From: CALCHX01 sp035761165
GTDB lineage: Bacteria; Gemmatimonadota; Gemmatimonadetes; Gemmatimonadales; Gemmatimonadaceae
Reading direction: 5' to 3'
DNA length: 34,399 nucleotides
Assembly: GCA_035761165.1 (NCBI GenBank)
Contig: DASTRO010000216.1
Span: 1-34,399, forward strand
The notes beneath the pieces were generated by a model. It was not told where the DNA came from, did not search any database, and saw only the letters and a list, made by a program, of their open reading frames with translations. How positions within the stretch are numbered: position 1 is the stretch's first letter; each line of letters starts with the position of its first letter. The position numbers were made by a program, and so were the translations under genes. Shown in pieces: positions 21,846-29,669 of this stretch.

Positions 21846-23269
21846 CCGCCACCGCGCGCGCCGGTGCGCGGGCCGTCGCACCGCTCGCCCTCCCCGATCC
21901 GCCGGTCCTGTCGCCCGCGGCGTGGCGTGCGCTGGACGACGAGGTGGTGGCGCTGCTGCAGGAGTTCCTCCGCGTGCCCACGGTGAACCCGCCGGGGAAC
22001 GAGCTGGCGCTGGCGCGCATGATCGCCGCGCTGCTCGCGCAGGCGGGCATCGAGCACGAGCTGGTCCAGACCGCCCCCGAGCGGGCCGTGATCACCGGGC
22101 GGCTGCGTGGGCGGGGAGCTGGCGAGCAGGCGGGGGTGCTGCTGCTGGCCCACATGGACGTCGTGGACGTGGAGCCCAGGGAGTGGACGGTGGATCCCTT
22201 CGGCGGCGAGCTGCGCGACGGCTACCTCTATGGCCGCGGAGCGATCGACGACAAGGGGATGCTGGCCGCCAACCTGGCGACGGTGCTGGGGCTGCAGCGC
22301 CACCTGACGGCCACCGGCGCGACGCTCGAGCGCGACGTCGTCTTCGTCGCCACGCCGGACGAGGAGGCGGGGAGCGAGGCGGGGCTGGTCTGGCTGCTCG
22401 AGCATCGCCCCGAGCTGCTCGCCGCGGCCTGCGCGCTCAACGAGGGCGGTCGCGTGCGGGTGGTGGACGGCCGGCCGCTGTACGCGGCGGTGCAGACGGC
22501 GGAGAAGGTGCCACACCTGCTGGCGCTGCGCGCGCAGGGCCCGAGCGGACACGCGTCGGTGCCGCTGCGCGAGAACGCGCTGGTGCGGCTGGCGCGCGCC
22601 GTCGCGGTGGTCGGGGCGCACGCCGAGCCGCTCCGGCTGGGCGAGACGACGCGCGAGTTCTTCGCGCGGCTGGCCGCGATCTGGCCCGAGCCCCATCTGG
22701 CGGACGCGATGGCCGCCGTCGTCTCGGGGGACGCCGCGCGCATGGCCGAGGGCGAGCGCGTGCTGGCCGCGCATCCGGCGTACGACGCCGTGCTGCGCAC
22801 CGGCATCTCCGCCGTACGCCTCGAGGGCGGGATCCGCGAGAACGTGATCCCGGCCGAGGGGACCGCGTTCCTGAACGTCCGCACGCTGCCGGGCGAGTCG
22901 ATCGACGGGACGGTGGCGCGGCTGCGCGCCGCCATCGACGATCCGCACGTCGAGCTCTCGGTGGTGAGCCGTGGCGCGGACGCGCCCGCGTCGCCGGTGG
23001 ACGCGCCGATGTTCGCCGCGCTGACGGAGAGCCTCCGCGACCTGGTGCCGGGGCTGGCCGTCGCGCCCTACCTGAGCACCGGCGCCACGGACAACGCGCG
23101 CCTCCGCCGCGCCGGAATCCCCGCCTACGGGCTGCTCCCCTTCCCGCTGCCGCCGGAGGACGAGGCGCGGATGCACGGGCACGACGAGCGGGTGCGCGTG
23201 GACGCGCTCCGCTTCGGCGTGCGCGTGCTGGTGGGGGCGGTGGCGCGGGTGGCGGGGTGTGACGCATGA
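21842..23269 (+). CDS. M20-family metallopeptidase
   Basis: A di-zinc exopeptidase of the ArgE/DapE/CPG2 superfamily. The 475-residue protein shows LLLAHMDVVDV (His104, Asp106), GRGAIDDKGM (Asp136), TPDEEAGSEAG (catalytic Glu174, ligand Glu175), the dimerisation-domain segment GPSGHASVPL, and a C-terminal ligand His in ARMHGHDERV. The insert between GHASVPL and the C-terminal lobe is long, as in carboxypeptidase-like members with bulky substrates. The substrate is unknown; a dipeptidase or aminoacylase activity is plausible next to another peptidase. Start GTG 21842 overlaps the upstream stop as GTGA, and the stop overlaps the SDR start as ATGA. Confidence 0.93.
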   Translation: MTATARAGARAVAPLALPDPPVLSPAAWRALDDEVVALLQEFLRVPTVNPPGNELALARMIAALLAQAGIEHELVQTAPERAVITGRLRGRGAGEQAGVLLLAHMDVVDVEPREWTVDPFGGELRDGYLYGRGAIDDKGMLAANLATVLGLQRHLTATGATLERDVVFVATPDEEAGSEAGLVWLLEHRPELLAAACALNEGGRVRVVDGRPLYAAVQTAEKVPHLLALRAQGPSGHASVPLRENALVRLARAVAVVGAHAEPLRLGETTREFFARLAAIWPEPHLADAMAAVVSGDAARMAEGERVLAAHPAYDAVLRTGISAVRLEGGIRENVIPAEGTAFLNVRTLPGESIDGTVARLRAAIDDPHVELSVVSRGADAPASPVDAPMFAALTESLRDLVPGLAVAPYLSTGATDNARLRRAGIPAYGLLPFPLPPEDEARMHGHDERVRVDALRFGVRVLVGAVARVAGCDA

Positions 23270-23982
23270 CGGCTCCGGACTCCAACCTCCAGCACCGACA
23301 CTCCATGCCGACCGCCCTCGTCACCGGCGCGTCGCGCGGCATCGGCCGCGCCATCGCGCTCCGCCTGGCCGCCGACCACGACGTCGTCGCCGTGGCCCGC
23401 TCGGCCGATGCCCTGCAGGCGCTGGCACGCGGGATCGAGGCGCGCGGCGGCCGGTGCCGCGCCATCCCGCTCGACGTCACCGATGCCGCCGCCGTGCGCG
23501 AGCGACTCGCCGGCGTCGAGGTGGACGTCCTCGTCAACAACGCCGGCGTGGGCGTCATGAAGCCGCTGCTGGAGATGGCGCCCGAGGAGTGGGCGCGCCA
23601 GCTGGACGTGAACGTCAACGCGCTGTACCACGTGACGCGCGCCGTCCTGCCCGGGATGGTCGACCGTGGCCGCGGGTACGTCATCACCATCGGCTCGCTC
23701 GCCGGGCGCAACACCTTCGCCGGCGGCACGGCCTACACCGGCACCAAGCACTTCGTCATCGGCTTCAGCGAGTCGCTGATGCTCGAGGTGCGCGACCGCG
23801 GCGTGCGGGTGAGCGTCGTCATGCCCGGCTCGGTGGACACCGACTTCGGGCGCGGTCGCACCGGCGCCGAGTGGAAGCTCACGGCGGACGAGGTGGCCGA
23901 CGCCGTGGCCTACCTCGTCTCGACGCCGCCCCACGCCCTCGTCTCGCGGGTCGAGATGCGGCCGGCCATCCCGAAGAAGTGA
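23266..23982 (+). CDS. Short-chain dehydrogenase/reductase
   Basis: A classical SDR of 238 residues. Cofactor motif TGASRGIG (20-27), NNAGVGV, the catalytic Ser in TIGSLAGRN and the YxxxK pair in AYTGTKHF are all present, followed by VVMPGSVDTDF. Start ATG 23266 overlaps the M20 stop as ATGA; ATG 23305 (MPTALVTGASRG) would give the usual family N terminus and may be the real start, the first 13 residues having no fold role. The substrate is not deducible. It is the last gene of the glyQS-peptidase-peptidase-SDR unit. Confidence 0.93.
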   Translation: MTAPDSNLQHRHSMPTALVTGASRGIGRAIALRLAADHDVVAVARSADALQALARGIEARGGRCRAIPLDVTDAAAVRERLAGVEVDVLVNNAGVGVMKPLLEMAPEEWARQLDVNVNALYHVTRAVLPGMVDRGRGYVITIGSLAGRNTFAGGTAYTGTKHFVIGFSESLMLEVRDRGVRVSVVMPGSVDTDFGRGRTGAEWKLTADEVADAVAYLVSTPPHALVSRVEMRPAIPKK

Positions 23983-24039
23983 CCCCACGGTCGCCAGGGG
24001 AACGGCCCAGCTCGTCTGGCCGATCTCCGCGCCGCATCT

Positions 24040-24045
24040 TAAGTT
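24040..24045 (+). promoter_or_regulatory. Candidate -10 for the GAF-kinase/MoxR operon
   Basis: TAAGTT (24040-24045) in the 70-bp gap after the SDR ends seven bases before GTG 24053, the spacing expected of a leaderless message. GGAG at 24046-24049 lies only three bases from the GTG, too close for an efficient Shine-Dalgarno. No clear -35 is visible. Confidence 0.45.
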
Positions 24046-24052
24046 GGAGTCC

Positions 24053-25453
24053 GTGAGCCGCCCCCCAGGCGAGTCCCGTGGCGCCGTCCCCGGCGCCGGC
24101 CCGGCTGCATCGCACCGCGAGCTGATCGTGGTGCGCGAGATCGCGCACGCCTTCCTCACCGCCGAGCACCCCGAGGACGTCTTCCAGTTCGCGCTGGAGC
24201 GCGTCTCGCCGCTGCTCGGGGCTTCCTTCGCCTGCGTCTACGTGGTGGACGGGGCGTCGGAGCTGATGCGGCTGGCCGCGGCCTACAACTGGCCCGAGCG
24301 CTATCGCCCCTGGCTGGGCGAGGTGCGCGTCCGGCTCGGCTTCGGGCCGAGCGGCGACGCGGCGCGCGAGCGGCACGTGGTGGAGGTGGCGGATCTCTTC
24401 GCCGATCCGGAGCTCGAGGACTGGCAGGAGGTGGCGGCGGAGCTCGGCTTCGCCGCCATCGTCGCGCTGCCGCTGGAGACGCGCAACGGCGTGCTCGGCG
24501 CCCTGACGTTCTACTACGCCGACGCCGGCTCCTTCACGGACGAGCAGCGCGCCCTGCAGCGCCTGGTGGCCGACCAGCTCGCCGCCACCGCGGAGAAGGC
24601 GGGGCTGATCGACGAGCTGCGCCGCGCGAACGCCGCGCTGCTCGACGCGAACGCCGAGCTGGAGCGCCAGTACGCCGCCGTGCTCGAGGCACGCCGGGTG
24701 AAGGACGAGTTCCTCACCAACATCTCGCACGAGCTGCGCACGCCGCTCACCGCCGTCATCGGCTACGTCTCCCTGCTGCAGGACGGCATCTCGGGCCCGC
24801 TCACGGCGGACCAGGCCGGCAACTTGCAGCAGGTGCACCACGCCTCCGAGCGGCTGCTCGAGCTGATCGAGAACCTGCTCGAGCTCACGACGCTGAAGCG
24901 CGGCGGCCTGGAGGTGGTGGTGGAGGACTTCGACCCGCGCACGCCGCTGCGCGACGCGGTGAGCGCCATCCCGTCGCCGCGCGCCGACGTCACGCTGGTG
25001 GTGGAGGAGCCGACCACGCTGCTGCCGGCGATGACGAGCGACCGCAAGAAGGTGACGAAGATCCTCCTCGCCCTGTTGCACAACGCCTTCAAGTTCACGC
25101 CGCACGGCGAGGTGCGCTGCTCGCTCGAGGTGGCCAACGGGCGTGCGGTCTATCGCGTACAGGACACGGGCATCGGCATCCCGCGCGACGCGCAGGCCAT
25201 GGTCTTCGACGAGTTCCGCCAGGTGGACGGCTCGGCCACGCGGCGCTACGGCGGCTCCGGCCTGGGGCTCGCCCTCTCGCGGCGGCTGGCGCGGCTGCTC
25301 GGCGGCGACATCGAGCTCGTCTCCGAGCCGGGCGCCGGGTCGCTCTTCACGCTCGAGCTGCCCCTGGACTACGAGCCCGCGGCGGTACGGCCGCCGGACG
25401 ACGCGGACGCGGCCGTCACGGCGCCGCCCGCTCACACCCCCACGACGTCATGA
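24053..25453 (+). CDS. Cytoplasmic GAF-domain sensor histidine kinase
   Basis: A 466-residue soluble kinase. A GAF domain occupies about 25-180 (FALERVSPLLGASFACVYVV to VLGALTFYYADAGSFTDEQ), then a coiled coil, HisKA with His226 (NISHELRTPLTAVIGY), and a HATPase domain with N box LLHNAFKFTP, G1 DTGIGIP, F box FDEFRQVD and an intact G2 box GGSGLGLAL. A Pro/Ala/Asp-rich tail follows. GTG 24053 is preferred over TTG 24044 because TTG 24044 lies within the proposed -10. The stop overlaps the next start as ATGA, so it heads the chain leading to MoxR. No response regulator is encoded in the window. Confidence 0.92.
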   Translation: MSRPPGESRGAVPGAGPAASHRELIVVREIAHAFLTAEHPEDVFQFALERVSPLLGASFACVYVVDGASELMRLAAAYNWPERYRPWLGEVRVRLGFGPSGDAARERHVVEVADLFADPELEDWQEVAAELGFAAIVALPLETRNGVLGALTFYYADAGSFTDEQRALQRLVADQLAATAEKAGLIDELRRANAALLDANAELERQYAAVLEARRVKDEFLTNISHELRTPLTAVIGYVSLLQDGISGPLTADQAGNLQQVHHASERLLELIENLLELTTLKRGGLEVVVEDFDPRTPLRDAVSAIPSPRADVTLVVEEPTTLLPAMTSDRKKVTKILLALLHNAFKFTPHGEVRCSLEVANGRAVYRVQDTGIGIPRDAQAMVFDEFRQVDGSATRRYGGSGLGLALSRRLARLLGGDIELVSEPGAGSLFTLELPLDYEPAAVRPPDDADAAVTAPPAHTPTTS

Positions 25454-25803
25454 ATCACCAGATCTCGCGGACGCTGCAGGAGACGCGCACCACGCTCGCG
25501 CCCGACGCCGTGCTCGCGGCCGCCGGGGAGTTCTTCAGCCGCCGCCCCGGCATCTACGCGGCCTTCGTCGAGCAGGTGGGGCCGAACCACGTCACGCTGC
25601 GCGGGCAGGGGGGCGAGGAGATCGTCATCGCCGCCCGGGCCGACGGCGACGCCACGGCGGTCACCGGCTCCACCTACCTGTTCGACCAGCAGGTGCTGCG
25701 CTTCTTCGCCACGCTCCCGCCCGCCCCACCGGGATCCCCGCTCTCCGACGGCGAGGACGCCGCACAGGCCGCCGAGCCCGGCGCCGAGGTCGCGCCCGCA
25801 TGA
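25450..25803 (+). CDS. Unknown 117-residue protein
   Basis: No family recognised. The N-terminal two thirds look folded: a helix (TLAPDAVLAAAGEFFSRRP), then strands IYAAFVEQVGPNHVTLRGQ, GGEEIVIAARADG, AVTGSTYLFDQQVLRFFATLPP, suggesting a small alpha/beta or SRPBCC-like fold with a C-terminal helix. This is followed by an Ala/Glu/Pro-rich disordered tail from about residue 80. It is locked between the GAF kinase and the beta-grasp protein by ATGA overlaps at both ends, so it is almost certainly translated and linked in function. No signal peptide or membrane segment. Confidence 0.8.
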   Translation: MNHQISRTLQETRTTLAPDAVLAAAGEFFSRRPGIYAAFVEQVGPNHVTLRGQGGEEIVIAARADGDATAVTGSTYLFDQQVLRFFATLPPAPPGSPLSDGEDAAQAAEPGAEVAPA

Positions 25804-26141
25804 GCGTCCCCGCCCGCCGCACCCCCTTCGTCTCGCAGCTGCGCAGCCGGCCCGGCGTCATCCGCCTCGGCGCGCCCGACGAGGCGGTGTTCGCGCTCCG
25901 TGTGGAGATGCCCGACGTGTGGGATACCGTGCGCATCGACGCGCCGCCGTCCACCCCCGCCGTCGACGTCAAGCGCGTGGCGCTCGACGCGCTCTTTCCG
26001 GAGGGGCAGTTCCTCGAGGACTTCGTGCTCAAGCTGCACGGCTTCGAGGTGATGGACGAGCAGGCGTCGATCGCGGAGGCGGGGGCGCGCGACGGCTCGA
26101 TCTTCCTCCTCACCTTCCGCCGCCGGCGTCCGGTCCGGTGA
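25800..26141 (+). CDS. Probable ubiquitin-like beta-grasp protein
   Basis: A 113-residue protein. The region from about 40 reads as a ubiquitin-like pattern: strand DTVRIDAPPSTPAVDVKRVA (beta hairpin into helix), helix ALDALFP, strand DFVLKLHGFEVMDEQASIAEAGARDG, and a last strand SIFLLTFRRRRPVR. The D-x-x-S-I-x-E-A-G-x-x-D-G-S motif is what ubiquitin and YukD/EsaB-type proteins show before the final strand. There is no C-terminal Gly-Gly; the end is strongly basic. It is fused to its neighbours by ATGA and GTGA overlaps. A protein-interaction adaptor for the MoxR system is an inference; the fold call is from pattern only. Confidence 0.65.
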   Translation: MSVPARRTPFVSQLRSRPGVIRLGAPDEAVFALRVEMPDVWDTVRIDAPPSTPAVDVKRVALDALFPEGQFLEDFVLKLHGFEVMDEQASIAEAGARDGSIFLLTFRRRRPVR

Positions 26142-27169
26142 GCGCGCCGGCTCCCGCCCGGTCCGCCGACGTCGCGACGGACCGGGAGCGTCTGCTCGCC
26201 GCCGCGCAGCGGCTCCGCGACGAGGTCGCCCGGCGCATCGTCGGCCAGGCCGACGTGGTCGAGGAGCTGCTCATGGCGATCGTCGCCGGGGGGCACGCCC
26301 TGCTCGTCGGCGTGCCGGGGCTGGCGAAGACGCTGATGATCCGCTCGGTGGCCGAGGCGATGCACCTCGACTTCCGGCGCATCCAGTTCACGCCCGACCT
26401 GGTGCCGAGCGACATCACGGGCACCGAGATCCTGGAGGAGGACCACGCCACCGGGGCGCGCGAGTTCCGCTTCGTGCGCGGACCGGTGTTCGCCAACATC
26501 GTCCTGGCGGACGAGATCAATCGCGCACCGCCGCGCACGCAGGCCGCGCTGCTCGAGGCGATGCAGGAGCACCGCGTCACCGCGGCCGGGCAGACGATGG
26601 CGCTCCCCGAGCCCTTCTTCGTGCTCGCCACGCAGAACCCGATCGAGCAGGAGGGGACCTATCCGCTCCCCGAGGCGCAGCTCGACCGCTTCCTGTTCGA
26701 CGTGCGCGTGGGCTACCCGGACGAGCGCGAGGAGGTGGCGATCCTGCGCGCCACCACGGGACTGCCCGACGCCCCGCTGGCGCCGGTGCTGGACGCTGAG
26801 CAGACGGTGGCGCTGCAGCGCCTGGCGCGCGAGGTGGCGGTGGCCGACCCTGCGCTGGAGTACGCCGCGCGCCTGGCCCGCGCGACACGCCCCGGCACGC
26901 CGGGCGCGCCGGAGCTGGTCGAGCGCTACGTGCGCTGGGGCGCGGGGCCGCGCGCGGGGCAGGCGCTGGTGCTGGGCGCCAAGGCGCGGGCGCTGCTGCA
27001 GGGCCGACTCGCCGTCTCGCCGGACGACATCCGACGCGTCGTGCTGCCGGTGCTGCGGCATCGCGTGCTGCCGAACTTCGCGGCCGAGGCGGAGGGGATC
27101 ACCGCCGAGCGGCTGGTGCGCGACGTGCTGGAGCGCGTGCCGGCGCCGCGGAGCGGGGTGGGGGTGTGA
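26138..27169 (+). CDS. MoxR-family AAA+ ATPase
   Basis: MoxR ATPases act as chaperone-like activators, usually beside DUF58 and VWA proteins. The 343-residue protein has REIVGQ-type IVGQADVVEELLMAIV, Walker A GVPGLAKT (58-65), Walker B NIVLADEINRA, the MoxR-specific PPRTQAALLEAMQEHRVT and sensor 1 region ATQNPIEQEGTYPLPEAQLD, and a C-terminal lid with GPRAGQALVLGAKARALL. Start GTG 26138 overlaps the upstream stop as GTGA. The DUF58 partner follows after an unusually long 356-bp gap filled with repeats. Confidence 0.95.
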   Translation: MSAPAPARSADVATDRERLLAAAQRLRDEVARRIVGQADVVEELLMAIVAGGHALLVGVPGLAKTLMIRSVAEAMHLDFRRIQFTPDLVPSDITGTEILEEDHATGAREFRFVRGPVFANIVLADEINRAPPRTQAALLEAMQEHRVTAAGQTMALPEPFFVLATQNPIEQEGTYPLPEAQLDRFLFDVRVGYPDEREEVAILRATTGLPDAPLAPVLDAEQTVALQRLAREVAVADPALEYAARLARATRPGTPGAPELVERYVRWGAGPRAGQALVLGAKARALLQGRLAVSPDDIRRVVLPVLRHRVLPNFAAEAEGITAERLVRDVLERVPAPRSGVGV

Positions 27170-27240
27170 CGGCGGGTCGAGATCGAGGCGCGACGAGCGG
27201 GTCGCGGTGGGTGGCGGGCCGCATCCGCGGACGCGGAGGG

Positions 27241-27299
27241 GCGTCTGGCGTCCGGCGTATAGCGTCGCGGGGCGTCGAGCGGTAAGCGTACAGCGTACA
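27241..27299. repeat. Degenerate heptamer array GCGTNNN
   Basis: Consecutive seven-base units GCGTCTG, GCGTCCG, GCGTATA, GCGTCGC, then a three-base slip, GCGTCGA, GCGGTAA, GCGTACA, GCGTACA fill 27241-27299. The last three positions vary while GCG(T) is kept, as in heptamer repeats of the short tandemly repeated type known from cyanobacterial intergenic DNA. Confidence 0.7.
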
Positions 27300-27329
27300 G
27301 GCTTGCGGTGGCGGACGGCTCGCGCGGCG

Positions 27330-27411
27330 CGGGGCCCCCCCCCGAAACGCAAGATCGCCTCACGCTCCGCCGCGACCACCACCAGAATCCCGCCGCCAGA
27401 CGCTCCTCGCT
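27330..27411 (+). repeat. Interspersed G4C8-core repeat, copy C
   Basis: GGGG and nine C (27331-27343), GAAACGCAAGATCGC, CGCTCCGCC, CGACCACCACC, then CGCTCCTCGCT at 27401-27411. It aligns with copy A (minus strand, 5848-5952) block by block, with one main length difference. It lies in the same sense as the flanking moxR and DUF58 genes. Confidence 0.65.
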
Positions 27412-27525
27412 GCACGCCCCCAGCGCCGACGCCAGACGCCCGCCCGGCGCCATGACGGCGCCGGCCAGGCCACGCTGGACCCCGGCGCCAGCCCGTCCCG
27501 ACTCCGTCCCGCTCCGCTCTCGCCG

Positions 27526-28404
27526 ATGCCCACCCCCGCCTACGGTCCCCTCCTCGACGCCCTGCGCGGCCTCAAGTGGCCGGCGCGGCGACCGGTGGGC
27601 GGCGCGCTGCCCGGCGTGCACCGCTCGCGGCTGCGCGGCAGCGCGCCCGAGTTCAGCGAGTACCGGCCGTACCGGCAGGGTGACGACCCGCGCCGCCTCG
27701 ACTGGCGGCTGCTGGCGCGCAGCGACCGCGCGTACATCCGCCTGGCCGAGGACCACGCCATCGTGCCGACCGTGCTCGTCGTCGACGCGTCGGCGTCGAT
27801 GGCGTATCCGGCATCGTCGCTGGCCAAGTGGGTGCGCGCGCGGGAGCTGGCGGTCGGGCTGGCCGCCGTCGCGCACGCCGCGGGCGATCCGATCGGGGTG
27901 CTCGTCACCGGCGTGCGCGGGGTCGTGCGGCTGGCGCCGCGCGCGCGGCGTGGCGTGGTGGGCGAGGTGGCGCGCACGCTGGACGGCGTCGCACCCGGCG
28001 GCGCTACGGCGCTCGAGCCGCTGCTCGCCGCCATCGCGCCGGCGGCCCGCGTCGCGGTCGTCAGCGACTTCCTGGGCGACGCCGACGCGCTGCTCCGTGC
28101 GGCGCGGGCGCGCATCGCGGCGGGCGGGGACGTGGTGGCCGTCCACGTGGTGGCCGACGAGGAGCTGGACCCTCCCCGGCGCGCCGTGCTGGCCGAGGAC
28201 CCCGAGGCCCCCGCGCTCCGCCGGCCGCTCACCGACGCCTCGCGCGATGCGTACCTGGCGGCGTTCGGGGCGTGGCGTGAGACGCTCGCTCGCGACTGGC
28301 GGGGCGCAGGGGCGAGCTACGTGCTGGTCGCCACCGGCGAGCCGGCGGCGCACGCGGTGCGGCGCATCGTGACGCCCATGCTGCCGCAGGCGGTGCGGGC
28401 GTGA
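27526..28404 (+). CDS. DUF58 domain protein (VWA-like)
   Basis: DUF58 proteins are the regular partners of MoxR ATPases. The 292-residue protein carries the DUF58 signature around residues 43-70 (EFSEYRPYRQGDDPRRLDWR, then LLARSDRAYIRLAEDH), followed by a VWA-type domain with the metal-site motif VVDASASMAYP (DxSxS intact), and a C-terminal half with VAVVSDFLGD. There is no signal peptide or membrane segment, so this is the soluble DUF58 type. ATG 27526 starts after the repeat-rich gap with no clear Shine-Dalgarno; the stop overlaps the next start as GTGA. Confidence 0.92.
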   Translation: MPTPAYGPLLDALRGLKWPARRPVGGALPGVHRSRLRGSAPEFSEYRPYRQGDDPRRLDWRLLARSDRAYIRLAEDHAIVPTVLVVDASASMAYPASSLAKWVRARELAVGLAAVAHAAGDPIGVLVTGVRGVVRLAPRARRGVVGEVARTLDGVAPGGATALEPLLAAIAPAARVAVVSDFLGDADALLRAARARIAAGGDVVAVHVVADEELDPPRRAVLAEDPEAPALRRPLTDASRDAYLAAFGAWRETLARDWRGAGASYVLVATGEPAAHAVRRIVTPMLPQAVRA

Positions 28405-29669
28405 CCTTCCTGGCGCCGTGGTTCCTGGCTGCGGGCGCCGCGGCGGCGCTGGCCGTCGTCGTCGTGCACCTGCTCGCCCTGCAGCGACCCCCGGTGGCGC
28501 CGCTGCCCACGGCGCGCTTCGTCCCCGACCTGCCGGCGCGGGCCGCTTCCCGGGCCAACCGCCCCACCGACCGCTGGCTGCTGGCGCTGCGCGTCCTCGC
28601 CGTGCTGCTCCTGGCCGCGGCGTTCGCCCGGCCGGTGCCGACGCCGCAGCGTGCGGCGCTCCGCCGCGTCCTGCTCGTGGATCGGTCGCGTGCCGTGGGC
28701 GACGCCGCCGCGCTGCGCGACAGCGCGCTGGCGCGCTTCCGCCCCGGCGACGCGATCATCCTCTTCGACTCGGCGGCACACGTCGTCCCCGCGCCGGACG
28801 CCGACTCGCTGCGCACCCTCCGGGTGTCGGTGGCGCGCGGGAGCCTCTCGGCCGCGTTCGTGGCCGCGCTGCGCACCGCCACGGCCCTGCGCGACTCCAC
28901 CGACTCGGTGGCGCTCGCCGTGATCTCCCCGCTCGCCGCCGAGCTGCGCGACGCCGCCACGCCCGCGCTGCGTGCGCTCTGGCCGGGCGCGCTGGAGCTC
29001 GTGCGCGTGCCCGCGGCGACGGACAGCGGCGCGCCGCGCGCCATCGACGTGCGCGCACCGACGGACGATCCCCTCGCGGTGGCCGCGGGATTTCTCGGCG
29101 GGGCGGCGGTGCGCTGGCCGGTGCGCATCGTGCGCACGGCGCCGCAGGCGGACGACTCGGCGTGGGTGCGGAGCACCGGCGGGGTGCTCGTCGTCTGGCC
29201 CGACTCGGCGGCGCCGCCCGGCTGGCGCGCCCGCCCGGTGGACACGGTGGGCGCGGTGACGGCGGCCGGGGCCACGCTGGTCGCCCCGTTCGTCCGCGCG
29301 GCGCGCGCGCCGCACGACGGGGTGGTGCGGGCCCGCTGGGTGGACGGTGAGGCGGCCGCCGTCGAGACGCCGCTCGGCGAGGGCTGCGTGCGCGCCGTCG
29401 CCGTCCCGACGGCGCACGGCGGCGACCTCGCGCTGCGGCCGGCCTTCCGCGAGCTGGTGCGCGTGCTGGCCGCGCCGTGCGGCGGACCGCGCATGCTCGA
29501 TCCGCTGGACGAGCGGGCGCTCGCCGCCCTCCGCGGCGTCGGTGCGCCGGCGGTCGCGCTCGAGCGCGACGCGGCGCGGCGCTCGCCGCTCGTGCCGTGG
29601 CTGCTCGGTGCGGCACTGGCGGCGCTGCTCGCGGAGCTCGCGCTACGGCGGCTCGGAGGTCCGGCATGA
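28401..29669 (+). CDS. BatA-like N-terminal membrane-anchored VWA-type protein
   Basis: The 422-residue protein begins with the BatA N-terminal module: a first membrane helix (FLAAGAAAALAVVVVHLLAL) with RPPVAPLPTARFVP, then a second hydrophobic segment LLALRVLAVLLLAAAFARP. A VWA-like domain follows (RRVLLVDRSRAVGD, DAIILFD), but its metal motif reads DRSRA instead of DxSxS, so metal binding is doubtful. A GATase-like middle region and a final membrane helix (VPWLLGAALAALLAELAL) complete it. It overlaps DUF58 (GTGA) and the next gene (ATGA). An envelope-stress or protein-maturation role is inferred from the locus type. Confidence 0.82.
   Translation: MTFLAPWFLAAGAAAALAVVVVHLLALQRPPVAPLPTARFVPDLPARAASRANRPTDRWLLALRVLAVLLLAAAFARPVPTPQRAALRRVLLVDRSRAVGDAAALRDSALARFRPGDAIILFDSAAHVVPAPDADSLRTLRVSVARGSLSAAFVAALRTATALRDSTDSVALAVISPLAAELRDAATPALRALWPGALELVRVPAATDSGAPRAIDVRAPTDDPLAVAAGFLGGAAVRWPVRIVRTAPQADDSAWVRSTGGVLVVWPDSAAPPGWRARPVDTVGAVTAAGATLVAPFVRAARAPHDGVVRARWVDGEAAAVETPLGEGCVRAVAVPTAHGGDLALRPAFRELVRVLAAPCGGPRMLDPLDERALAALRGVGAPAVALERDAARRSPLVPWLLGAALAALLAELALRRLGGPA

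Larger units (their letters stand above)
27239..27441. repeat. Segment bounded by 14-bp inverted repeats between moxR and DUF58
   Basis: GGGCGTCTGGCGTC (27239-27252) recurs inverted as GACGCCAGACGCCC (27428-27441). A further inverted CCAGACGC lies at 27396-27403. Between them sit the GCGTNNN heptamer array and repeat copy C. No open frame of coding character and no clear target-site duplication are seen. It could be a non-autonomous mobile element or a REP-like structured region; the rest of the 27170-27525 gap shows nothing else. Confidence 0.55.

Noticed and set aside
24044..24055. TTG 24044 as start of the GAF kinase
   Set aside because: It falls in the proposed -10 hexamer; GTG nine bases later is a better start codon and costs no domain sequence.
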